A stretch of DNA of 32,428 nt from Methylobacter sp. (GTDB taxonomy: Bacteria > Pseudomonadota > Gammaproteobacteria > Methylococcales > Methylomonadaceae). The notes under the pieces were generated by a model. That model saw only the letters and a program-made list of their open reading frames with translations, searched no databases and was not told the DNA's origin. A program made the position numbers and the translations under genes. Positions 16,316 through 22,475 of the stretch are shown piece by piece (position 1 is the stretch's first letter; every line of letters starts with the position of its first letter). The stretch covers positions 1-32,428 of the forward strand of contig JAUXXQ010000129.1 in assembly GCA_030684815.1 (NCBI GenBank). Direction: 5' to 3'.

Positions 16316-18384
16316 CAATCACGCACCCAATCTTCAACCAAACGACTGGGGCTGTGCGGGGATTCAGCCAGCGGCAACACCGGTTTTCCGGCCAGATAAC
16401 GGCTGCAAACGCGCAGCATATCAAGCACGATCAGCCACAACAAAGCCACAAAAAATAGCGTCAGCCAAGCATCCAAATGCAGATTGAAGATCAAATGCGG
16501 CGCGATAGCCGCTTTTTCCGGCGGCAACACGCCTGCCGCCAGCTTGCCCGACAAATCGTTGGCCGCCGCAAAGAAACCGATACGGATATTGTCGCTGGTA
16601 AGTTTCTCCCAAGCCGCAGAACTGGTAATAATGACCAGCCACGTCAACGGCAACCCGGTTACCCAGGCGTAGTTGAGCTTGCCGGATTTAACCAAAATAC
16701 CGGTCGCCACACACAACGCAATCGCCGCCAGCATTTGATTGGCAATGCCGAACAGCGGCCACAAAATATTGACCCCGCCATTCGGATCAATCACGCCGAT
16801 GTACAAGAAATAACCCCAAGCCGACACCACCAACGCACTGGTCAAAACCACCGACGGCGTCCACGAAGTCTCGCCCAATTTCGGCCAGATATTGCCCAGC
16901 ATGTCCTGCAACATAAAGCGCCCCACGCGGGTTCCGGCATCCAGCGTGGTCAGGATGAAAATGGCTTCAAACATGATGGCGAAGTGATACCACAAGGCCA
17001 ACATACCCTCACCGAACGCACTGCCGAAAATGCTCGCCATGCCGACCGCCAGCGACGGCGCGCCTCCGGTTCTGGCGAACAAAGTCGCCTCACCCATTTG
17101 CTTGGCCAACAACTGCATCTGCTCGACAGTGACCGGAAAGCCCCATGAGGAAATAACGGCAACGGCTTCGGCAGCATCCTTGCCGACCACGCCTGCCGGG
17201 CTGTTAATCGCAAAAAACACACCGGGTTCAAGCACCGTCGCCGCTATCATCGCCATCATCGCGACAAAAGATTCCAACATCATGCTGCCGTAACCGATCA
17301 TGCAGATATCGCGTTCATTGCTCAGTAATTTCGGCGTAGTGCCGGACGCAATCAGCGCGTGAAAGCCTGAAATCGCGCCGCAAGCGATAGTAATGAACAT
17401 AAACGGAAACAACTTGCCGCCGAAAATAGGCCCGGTACCGTCGATGAACTGCGTCATCGCCGGCATTTTTACCGTCGGCTGCAGCATAATAATCGCCACC
17501 GCCAGCAAGCTGATGGTGCCCAATTTAATGTAAGTCGACAGATAATCGCGTGGCGCCAGCAGCAACCAGACCGGCAAAATCGCGGCGGCAAAACCGTAAG
17601 CCATCACCCACCACGCCAGCGTCAAACCGTCGTGGTCGAACCAAACGCGCAAACTAGGATTCTCATCAATCCAGCCGCCAGCGGCCACCGACAACAGCAA
17701 TAAAGCCACGCCCAACGCAGACGCCTCCAACACCTGACCGGGGCGGAAATTGCGCATATACAAACCGACTATCATTGCAATCGGGATGGTCGCCGATACC
17801 GTCGCCGTCGCCCACGGGCTGTGTTTCATTGCATTGACCACGACCAACCCCAGCACCGCGATTAAAATAATCATAATCGCAAAGGTGCCGATCAGCGCCG
17901 CCGTGCCGCCCAATGCGCCCAGCTCGTCACGCGCCATTTGCCCCAAACTTTTAGCATCGCGCCGTGTCGACAAAAACAGCGTTACCATATCCTGAACGCA
18001 ACCGCCCAGCACCGCACCGAACAAAATCCACAAAGTACCCGGCAAATAACCGAACTGCGCAGCCAGCGTCGGCCCGACCAAAGGCCCAGGGCCCGCAATC
18101 GCGGCAAAATGGTGGCCGAACACGATCCATTTATTGGTTGGCACAAAATCGCGGCCGTTATCCAAGCGCTCGGCCGGTGTCGCCCGCGTTTCATCAACCA
18201 CCAGCACAGTGGCGGCAATCCAGGCAGCATAAAAGCGGTAGGCAATCGCATAAACGCACAGCGCGGCAGTGACAAACCACAGCGCGTTAATGTCCTCGCC
18301 GCGATTTAACGCGATACCGCCGACCGCTGCCGCGCCCAGCGCGGCTATTACTAGCCAGGCAGTGTTTTTTAACAGGTTATTCAT
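16315..18384 (-). CDS. cstA: CstA-family carbon starvation protein / pyruvate transporter
   Basis: A 689-aa inner-membrane protein with about 16-18 hydrophobic segments. The conserved N-terminal block has RFYAAWIAATVLVVDETRATPAERLDNGRDFVPTNKWIVFGHHFAAIAGPGPLVGP, and GCVQDMVTLFLSTRRDAKSLGQ and SGFHALIASGTTPKLL follow. CstA proteins take up pyruvate or peptides when carbon is short (family knowledge). Length agrees with E. coli CstA (about 700 aa). It lies 14 bp downstream of a small ASCH-like gene and overlaps the YbdD/YjiX gene, forming a three-gene unit. Confidence 0.95.
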   Translation of the reverse strand: MNNLLKNTAWLVIAALGAAAVGGIALNRGEDINALWFVTAALCVYAIAYRFYAAWIAATVLVVDETRATPAERLDNGRDFVPTNKWIVFGHHFAAIAGPGPLVGPTLAAQFGYLPGTLWILFGAVLGGCVQDMVTLFLSTRRDAKSLGQMARDELGALGGTAALIGTFAIMIILIAVLGLVVVNAMKHSPWATATVSATIPIAMIVGLYMRNFRPGQVLEASALGVALLLLSVAAGGWIDENPSLRVWFDHDGLTLAWWVMAYGFAAAILPVWLLLAPRDYLSTYIKLGTISLLAVAIIMLQPTVKMPAMTQFIDGTGPIFGGKLFPFMFITIACGAISGFHALIASGTTPKLLSNERDICMIGYGSMMLESFVAMMAMIAATVLEPGVFFAINSPAGVVGKDAAEAVAVISSWGFPVTVEQMQLLAKQMGEATLFARTGGAPSLAVGMASIFGSAFGEGMLALWYHFAIMFEAIFILTTLDAGTRVGRFMLQDMLGNIWPKLGETSWTPSVVLTSALVVSAWGYFLYIGVIDPNGGVNILWPLFGIANQMLAAIALCVATGILVKSGKLNYAWVTGLPLTWLVIITSSAAWEKLTSDNIRIGFFAAANDLSGKLAAGVLPPEKAAIAPHLIFNLHLDAWLTLFFVALLWLIVLDMLRVCSRYLAGKPVLPLAESPHSPSRLVEDWVRD

Positions 18385-18398
18385 GATTCGACTTCTTG

Positions 18399-18728
18399 TT
18401 AGGCCTTAGCCGCAAAACTATGCACCCAAACCAGCGCATCCTCATTCCAGGTCATGCCCGCGTGCATTTTCAAAATAATGTCCCGGTACATCTCCAGACT
18501 GGGATAACCCTCAGCCTGCGCATCGTCATCGGTCATGTCGCCCAAACGCTGGCGTTTCAAATCAGTCACTACAAACGTCATGCCATCCAAATCAAAGGTT
18601 TCACCAGGCCAACCGTAAACGCCATCGCGGCGCTGCTGTGTTTTCATCCCGGCTTTGGTCGCTTCGACCAATTTTGCGTGCGTCACCAGACGGTCTATCG
18701 AACAGGTTTTTTCGGGGTAAGCGTCCAT
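18399..18728 (-). CDS. Small ASCH-like domain protein
   Basis: A 109-aa soluble protein. The segment GETFDLDGMTFVVTDLKRQRLGDMTDDDAQAEGYPSLEMYRDII has the spacing seen in ASCH (PUA-like) domains: a beta-strand pair followed by a 'lgdit.edA..EGy.s.eey' helix, then a strand with WVHSF at the end. ASCH domains are predicted RNA- or nucleotide-binding modules; the call is from pattern memory and no function is known here. TTAGGA precedes the ATG by about 8 nt. It is 14 bp upstream of cstA, so it probably leads the cstA transcription unit. Confidence 0.7.
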   Translation of the reverse strand: MDAYPEKTCSIDRLVTHAKLVEATKAGMKTQQRRDGVYGWPGETFDLDGMTFVVTDLKRQRLGDMTDDDAQAEGYPSLEMYRDIILKMHAGMTWNEDALVWVHSFAAKA

Positions 18729-18817
18729 TATCAGATCCTAACTAAAAAAAGAATTTATTGTACACCAAGGCGTTGTCTCCTGAGCCGCCCGGTTCCGGTC
18801 ATTTTTTAACTATTGCC

Positions 18818-18844
18818 TAAATTAATGCTGAGATTAGCCGATAG
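18818..18844 (+). promoter_or_regulatory. Sigma28 (FliA)-type promoter
   Basis: TAAATTAA (18818-18825), an 11-nt spacer and GCCGATAG (18837-18844) follow the enterobacterial flagellar sigma28 consensus TAAAGTTT-N11-GCCGATAA with the exact spacing. A start site near 18852 would leave about a 30-nt leader ahead of AAAGGGG (18869-18875) and the ATG at 18884. This suggests the downstream gene belongs to a flagellar/chemotaxis-type regulon; the regulation is inferred. Confidence 0.65.
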
Positions 18845-18883
18845 CTGGAGACGAGCCGATTTTTCTTTAAAGGGGTAACGCTA

Positions 18884-19954
18884 ATGATCATTAAAAGTTC
18901 CGCCATCCAATTAAACAGCCAGCATCAGTCCCTGAAGCACACGGAAAGATCCGAATCATTGCGTTTCTGGAGAACCGAGGAGGCACCGACAAACAGGGCT
19001 AATGCCAACAGACGGGATGTGGCGGCAGACAAACTGAGCCTGAGCAACGCCGCCAAACCGGCTCAAACCGCCCAAACCGAACCGCAGGAAATAGACCTTG
19101 AGGAAGCGCTGGACGCCCCCCAAAGCCTCAAACTAATGATTATCAGAAACATGGTTAAAGCCATAACTGGGCACGACTTCAAACTGATGTCGCCGTCTGA
19201 ACTCACCAGCAAGAAAGATAAAGGCATCGGCACTGCCACAATTGATATGCCGGCAGAGCCGCCTGGGCAACGGCCGCCTTCAGCGGGTTTCGGTTTGGTT
19301 TATGAGCAGCGCACCCTGCATCAGGAATCGGAGAAAACCAGTTTTTCCGCCACGGGTCAGATCAAAACCGCAGACGGGAAAACCATCGATTTTTCCCTGC
19401 AATTGAACATGAGCCGCCAATTCCGCCTGGAAACCAGTTTGACCATCACCGCAGGCGACCCGGAAAAAATCGACCCACTGGTCATTAACTTTAACGGCAA
19501 TGCAGCGGAACTGTCGGAAACGCGCTTTGAATTCGATCTTGATGCCGACGGCACCCCCGAGCAAATTGCCATGCTAAAGCCGGGCAGCGGCTTTCTGGCC
19601 TGGGATAAAAATAATGACGGCGTGATTAACGATGGTTCCGAACTGTTCGGCCCGACCACCGGAAAAGGTTTTGCCGAACTGGCCCAGCATGACAGCGACG
19701 GCAATGGTTTTATTGATGAAGCCGACCCAATTTATAGCCAGTTGAGAATCTGGCAGCGCCATGAAGACGGCAGTGAGCAATTGATGGCACTAGGCGACAA
19801 AAACATAGGCGCCATTTATCTTGGGCACGTCAGCACGCCGTTTCAATTGCGTGGCGCCAACAACCAGTCACTAGGAGAAATCACCGATACCAGCATTTAT
19901 TTAACCGAAGACGGCAAAGTCGGCACCATCCAGCAAATTGATTTTAGCGTTTAG
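18884..19954 (+). CDS. Protein with RTX-associated EF-hand-like Ca-binding domain, function unknown
   Basis: A 356-aa protein without a signal peptide or membrane segment. Residues 1-120 are polar and probably flexible. From about 215 there is FEFDLDADGTPEQIAML, then LAWDKNNDGVINDGSELFGPTTGKGFAEL and DSDGNGFIDEADPIYSQLRIWQ, two DxNxDG/DxDxNG calcium loops. They match the domain often found in RTX toxins and large adhesins. Here it stands alone, with no GGxGxD repeats. It has a good ribosome site (AAAGGGG, 8-nt spacing) and a sigma28-type promoter, and it is one of the few plus-strand genes. I do not recognise a named family; a role tied to motility or surface Ca sensing is only a guess. Confidence 0.85.
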   Translation: MIIKSSAIQLNSQHQSLKHTERSESLRFWRTEEAPTNRANANRRDVAADKLSLSNAAKPAQTAQTEPQEIDLEEALDAPQSLKLMIIRNMVKAITGHDFKLMSPSELTSKKDKGIGTATIDMPAEPPGQRPPSAGFGLVYEQRTLHQESEKTSFSATGQIKTADGKTIDFSLQLNMSRQFRLETSLTITAGDPEKIDPLVINFNGNAAELSETRFEFDLDADGTPEQIAMLKPGSGFLAWDKNNDGVINDGSELFGPTTGKGFAELAQHDSDGNGFIDEADPIYSQLRIWQRHEDGSEQLMALGDKNIGAIYLGHVSTPFQLRGANNQSLGEITDTSIYLTEDGKVGTIQQIDFSV

Positions 19955-19978
19955 CTGCTTTACATTTTTAGCGTTGCC

Positions 19979-19991
19979 ATATCAATACCTT
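19979..19991 (+). repeat. 13-nt copy of the 21.6-kb inverted-repeat end
   Basis: ATATCAATACCTT here is identical to the outer end of the right arm of the inverted repeat at 21620-21827 (bases 21830-21818 on the minus strand). It lies two bases before the 30-bp palindrome at 19993. It may be a solo end of the same element family. Confidence 0.35.
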
Positions 19992-19992
19992 A

Positions 19993-20022
19993 TCTAGCCG
20001 CGACGCAGGCGTCGCGGCTAGA
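19993..20022. repeat. 30-bp perfect palindrome (TAGCCGCGACGC family)
   Basis: TCTAGCCGCGACGC (19993-20006) and its exact reverse complement (20009-20022) are separated by two bases. It sits between two convergent genes and could act as a bidirectional hairpin, although no T-run flanks it. A related palindrome is at 22435-22460 and a shortened one at 21476-21487. Confidence 0.75.
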
Positions 20023-20050
20023 AACCGTGCAACACATGGTAACAAGCCAA

Positions 20051-20323
20051 TCAACCTTTCGGCGGCACATAGCCTTCAGGCATATCATTATTGCCCTCAA
20101 ACAAAAACTTACTGCGCTCTTCGGCCAAAAACTCCCGGGCTTTTGGATCGAAACTGGCCAATTTACCCTCATTAATCAACATGGTTTGTTTTGCCAACCA
20201 TTCTTTCCAAGCCTGTTTGGAAACTTTTTCAAATATTTCCTGGCCCCTAATACCTGGAAATGGCGGTGCATCAAGGCCTTCGGCTTCTATGCCCAATTTT
20301 ACGCAGTGAACCAGTCTAGTCAT
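20051..20323 (-). CDS. yggX: Probable Fe(2+)-trafficking / oxidative damage protection protein YggX
   Basis: A 90-aa cytoplasmic protein matching YggX throughout: N-terminal [17 protein letters not shown] with the conserved cysteine, then [29 protein letters not shown] and a C-terminal EGYVPP. YggX protects iron-sulfur enzymes and may help deliver iron. Its ATG overlaps the mutY TGA as ATGA. The pairing with mutY, itself an FeS DNA glycosylase, is widely conserved. Confidence 0.96.
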   Translation of the reverse strand: MTRLVHCVKLGIEAEGLDAPPFPGIRGQEIFEKVSKQAWKEWLAKQTMLINEGKLASFDPKAREFLAEERSKFLFEGNNDMPEGYVPPKG

Positions 20324-21366
20324 TTTATTCCCATCTGTAATTGCAATAACTGCTTAATCGGCGCAGCTAAACCCAGCCTATTAAGCTGGTCAGCTTTATA
20401 CCAGACAGTTTGATTGGCTTCCATCACAAAATCGTTAGGGTTATTGGTTTGTATCAGCAGCGGCGTGTAGTCCAAATGATAATGGGAAAAAGCGTGGCGT
20501 TGGCAGGGTAGCCGCTGTTGCTTGGCAATATGGAACTGCCTCGCCACACACCAATCGTGTGCGGCGGCCATGCTGTCGAATTCCGGCAGGCTCCATAAGC
20601 CGCCCCAGATGCCGGTTGGCGGCCTTTTTTCCAGTAATATCTGCTCGTCATCATTACGCAGCAATAAAAAAACAAGCTGCTTAACCGGCAGGCTTTTGGC
20701 CGGTTTCGGCGTTGGAAAGGCCGCCACATTATCGCCAAGTCGAGCTAAACAATCGTCATGCAGCGGGCACGCCGGACACGCCGGTTTGCTGCGGGTACAC
20801 ACGGTGGCGCCCAAATCCATCATCGCCTGCGTGTAATCGGCGACCCGTTCTGTTGGCGTCAGGCGGGCGCTGATCGCCCACAGCTGTTTATTCACCGCGC
20901 TGTTGCCCGGCCAACCGGAAACCGCTTTAAAGCGGCTGAGCACTCGTTTAACGTTGCCATCGAGAATCGGCTGACGGCTGTTAAAAGCGATGCTCAAAAT
21001 CGCCCCCGCCGTTGACAAGCCGATGCCGGGCAATGCAATCAATCCGTCCAATGTATCGGGAAAACGCCCTTGTTCGGCTACCAGCTGCGCGCTTTTGTGT
21101 AAATTGCGGGCACGGGCATAATAGCCAAGACCCGACCACAGATGCAGCACGTCATCAACCGGCGCGGCGGCCAAACTGGCGACATCGGGGAAGCGGGTTA
21201 CAAAAGCATTGAAATAAGGGATAACCGTGGTGACCTGAGTCTGCTGCAACATGGTTTCGGAAAGCCAGACGCGGTAAGGCGTCAGTTCCTGTTGCCAGGG
21301 CAAGTCTTTACGTCCGTGCTGGTCAAACCAGGCGAGGACTTTTTGTTGGAAAATGGCGGGGAGCAT
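20320..21366 (-). CDS. mutY: Adenine DNA glycosylase MutY
   Basis: A 348-aa base-excision repair enzyme that removes adenine paired with 8-oxoguanine. The catalytic Glu is E37 in [10 protein letters not shown]. The helix-hairpin-helix [14 protein letters not shown] is followed by [13 protein letters not shown] with the catalytic Asp. The 4Fe-4S cysteines are in [17 protein letters not shown], and a C-terminal NUDIX-like domain has [18 protein letters not shown] chose the ATG at 21366 because the N-terminus then lines up without gaps with E. coli MutY; a TTG at 21381 would add five residues. Confidence 0.95.
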   Translation of the reverse strand: MLPAIFQQKVLAWFDQHGRKDLPWQQELTPYRVWLSETMLQQTQVTTVIPYFNAFVTRFPDVASLAAAPVDDVLHLWSGLGYYARARNLHKSAQLVAEQGRFPDTLDGLIALPGIGLSTAGAILSIAFNSRQPILDGNVKRVLSRFKAVSGWPGNSAVNKQLWAISARLTPTERVADYTQAMMDLGATVCTRSKPACPACPLHDDCLARLGDNVAAFPTPKPAKSLPVKQLVFLLLRNDDEQILLEKRPPTGIWGGLWSLPEFDSMAAAHDWCVARQFHIAKQQRLPCQRHAFSHYHLDYTPLLIQTNNPNDFVMEANQTVWYKADQLNRLGLAAPIKQLLQLQMGIK

Positions 21367-21429
21367 GGGTTTAAGGTTCAAGGTGAAAATGAGTAGTTTC
21401 TCATTAATGGCAAGGTCAAAAGATTTTTA

Positions 21430-21446
21430 CCACGAAGCTCACGAAG
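21430..21446 (+). repeat. CACGAAG dispersed repeat, short copy
   Basis: CCACGAAGCTCACGAAG contains two CACGAAG units 9 bp apart. A longer version on the other strand lies at 24665-24710. Such arrays are scattered between genes in many bacteria; function unknown. Confidence 0.4.
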
Positions 21447-21474
21447 AATAAAACTTCAAATCTGTTGATGAAAG

Positions 21475-21492
21475 CTAGTCGCGACTAAAGTT
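21475..21492 (+). repeat. Shortened TAGTCGCGACTA palindrome
   Basis: TAGTCGCGACTA (21476-21487) is a perfect 12-bp palindrome inside CTAGTCGCGACTAAAGTT. The flanking CTAGT and ACTAAAGTT are identical to those of the larger palindrome at 22434-22465, as if the central part had been deleted. Confidence 0.5.
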
Positions 21493-21619
21493 ATAATAAA
21501 TTGATTTATATTGGGTTATTTAAAAACTCGAACATCAAGTATCAGGTTCTGAATTTTAAAATTACAACTTTAACAGTATTCATCTGAATGTTTGTTCGTT
21601 TTTAATAATGATGTATATT

Positions 21620-21827
21620 TCAATACCTTCGCCAAGCGGCTGTACTCATCTTGTAAAGTAAAACAAATAGTTATGATTTTATTTTTGCGTATACAAGCTG
21701 TTTCCCGATTAAAAATTACTTCAGGGTTTGCCCAGATGAATTTTTAATCAACTTTGACCAAAATAGACAGTTATAACTTCATGTTTTACCTCGAACAACT
21801 GGCATCGATTTTTGGCGAAGGTATTGA
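21620..21827. mobile_element. MITE-like 208-bp imperfect inverted repeat
   Basis: The ends carry an exact 16-nt inverted repeat, TCAATACCTTCGCCAA (21620-21635) against 21812-21827. Further pairs occur inside: a GTAAAACA segment with an AGTTAT segment on both arms, and GATTAAAAATT (21707-21717) against AATTTTTAATC (21739-21749), around a centre with GGGTTTGCCC. The left and right halves are 98 and 89 nt. There is no coding frame, so it resembles a non-autonomous element or a very long hairpin. I could not identify a clean target duplication. Confidence 0.5.
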
Positions 21828-21923
21828 TATTTTTCTTTTACATTATTCATAGGAATTTATATCAAAATATAGTCATTCATTACACATAGCAAAGTGCGAT
21901 TTTTCTACGGTATAACAAAAAAA

Positions 21924-21951
21924 TTGAAAAAACGCAGGCTCCAAGTATACT
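21924..21951 (+). promoter_or_regulatory. Putative sigma70 promoter ahead of the short ORF and antitoxin gene
   Basis: TTGAAA (21924-21929), a 16-nt spacer and TATACT (21946-21951). It is followed within 30 nt by AAAGGAG (21976-21982). In such AT-rich DNA one chance hit is possible, but the promoter, ribosome site and start occur in the right order. Confidence 0.4.
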
Positions 21952-21991
21952 TTTAGCACTTTCGACTTAATTGCGAAAGGAGCATTGAGAG

Positions 21992-22075
21992 TTGGCAATG
22001 CTATACGAACGCAGAGCTGATGTAAGACTAATCCAATTTATTGGGGCAGCAATTGGCGTTGAAGCGTTTAGATGA
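21992..22075 (+). CDS. Possible 27-aa ORF or gene remnant
   Basis: From TTG at 21992 (or ATG at 21998) the plus strand encodes a short peptide containing MLYERRADVRLIQFIGAA and ending VEAFR before TGA. AAAGGAG lies 9 nt upstream of the TTG and a sigma70-like promoter lies 40 nt upstream. The composition looks protein-like, so it may be the 5' remnant of a larger gene, an upstream leader of the antitoxin gene, or chance. No family recognised. Confidence 0.25.
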   Translation: MAMLYERRADVRLIQFIGAAIGVEAFR

Positions 22076-22146
22076 ACATAGGATACTTTTCTATGGAATT
22101 CACAACTATTACAATTGCTATCAAATAAAACACAATTGATAAAGTT

Positions 22147-22392
22147 ATGAAGACAGATATTATCACTACCCGCCTTGAGCATGACCTCAAGGTAGAATTT
22201 ACCCACATTTGTGCAGAAGTTGGGTTGAACCCGTCACAAGCAATCAAATTATTTGCCAAGGCTGTCATTAATCATGGTGGCATTCCGTTTGAACTAAAAG
22301 CCAAACAGCCCAATAGCCTCAGTATTCAAGCCATGCAGGAGTTGGCGCAAGGCCAGGGTCATAAAGTAGCCGACATTCGCGATTTGTTTTAA
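22147..22392 (+). CDS. RelB/DinJ-family antitoxin, apparently solitary
   Basis: An 81-aa protein with the ribbon-helix-helix start of the RelB/DinJ family: DIITTRLEHDLKVEFTHICAEVGLNPSQAIKLFAKAVINHGGIPFEL. A variable C-terminal tail follows, which would bind the toxin. In type II systems the antitoxin both neutralises an endonuclease toxin (RelE/YafQ type) and represses its own operon. Here no toxin gene follows: the next 83 bp hold only a palindrome before the convergent asmA gene, and nothing toxin-like lies upstream. It may be a remnant or may act against a toxin elsewhere. Confidence 0.8.
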   Translation: MKTDIITTRLEHDLKVEFTHICAEVGLNPSQAIKLFAKAVINHGGIPFELKAKQPNSLSIQAMQELAQGQGHKVADIRDLF

Positions 22393-22433
22393 ATTTTTTG
22401 AAAAAATATAATACAAACCAACTATTTATAGGG

Positions 22434-22465
22434 CTAGTTGCGACGCCTACGTCGCAACTAAAGTT
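22434..22465. repeat. TAGTTGCGACG palindrome between convergent genes
   Basis: TAGTTGCGACG (22435-22445) and CGTCGCAACTA (22450-22460) pair perfectly around a 4-nt loop. It belongs with the palindrome at 19993-20022 (same GCGACG core) and, like it, lies between two gene ends that face each other. Confidence 0.7.
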
Positions 22466-22475
22466 CGCTCTGCAC

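Larger units (their letters stand above)
21367..22146. other. AT-rich accessory intergenic stretch
   Basis: About 780 bp between mutY (minus) and the antitoxin gene (plus), clearly richer in A+T than its flanks. It holds a CACGAAG repeat (21430-21446), a short palindrome (21476-21487), a ~208-bp imperfect inverted repeat (21620-21827), a sigma70-like promoter (21924-21951) and a 27-codon ORF (21992-22075). I see no long coding frame on either strand. It looks like a site of repeated small insertions. Confidence 0.6.

Noticed and set aside
16477-17148. 223-aa plus-strand frame, rich in Arg, Gln and His
   Set aside because: It is the complement of cstA, and its composition is typical of an antisense shadow.
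21620-21827. Integron attC site
   Set aside because: GTTAT-containing blocks are present, but the paired R'/R'' core sites (GTTRRRY/RYYYAAC) are not arranged as in attC, and there is no integrase or cassette nearby.
21967-22206. 79-aa minus-strand frame across the antitoxin start
   Set aside because: It conflicts with the antitoxin gene, lacks a ribosome site and shows no family motif.
22393-22475. Toxin partner for the RelB-like gene
   Set aside because: Only 83 bp remain before the convergent asmA gene, too short for a RelE/YafQ toxin.
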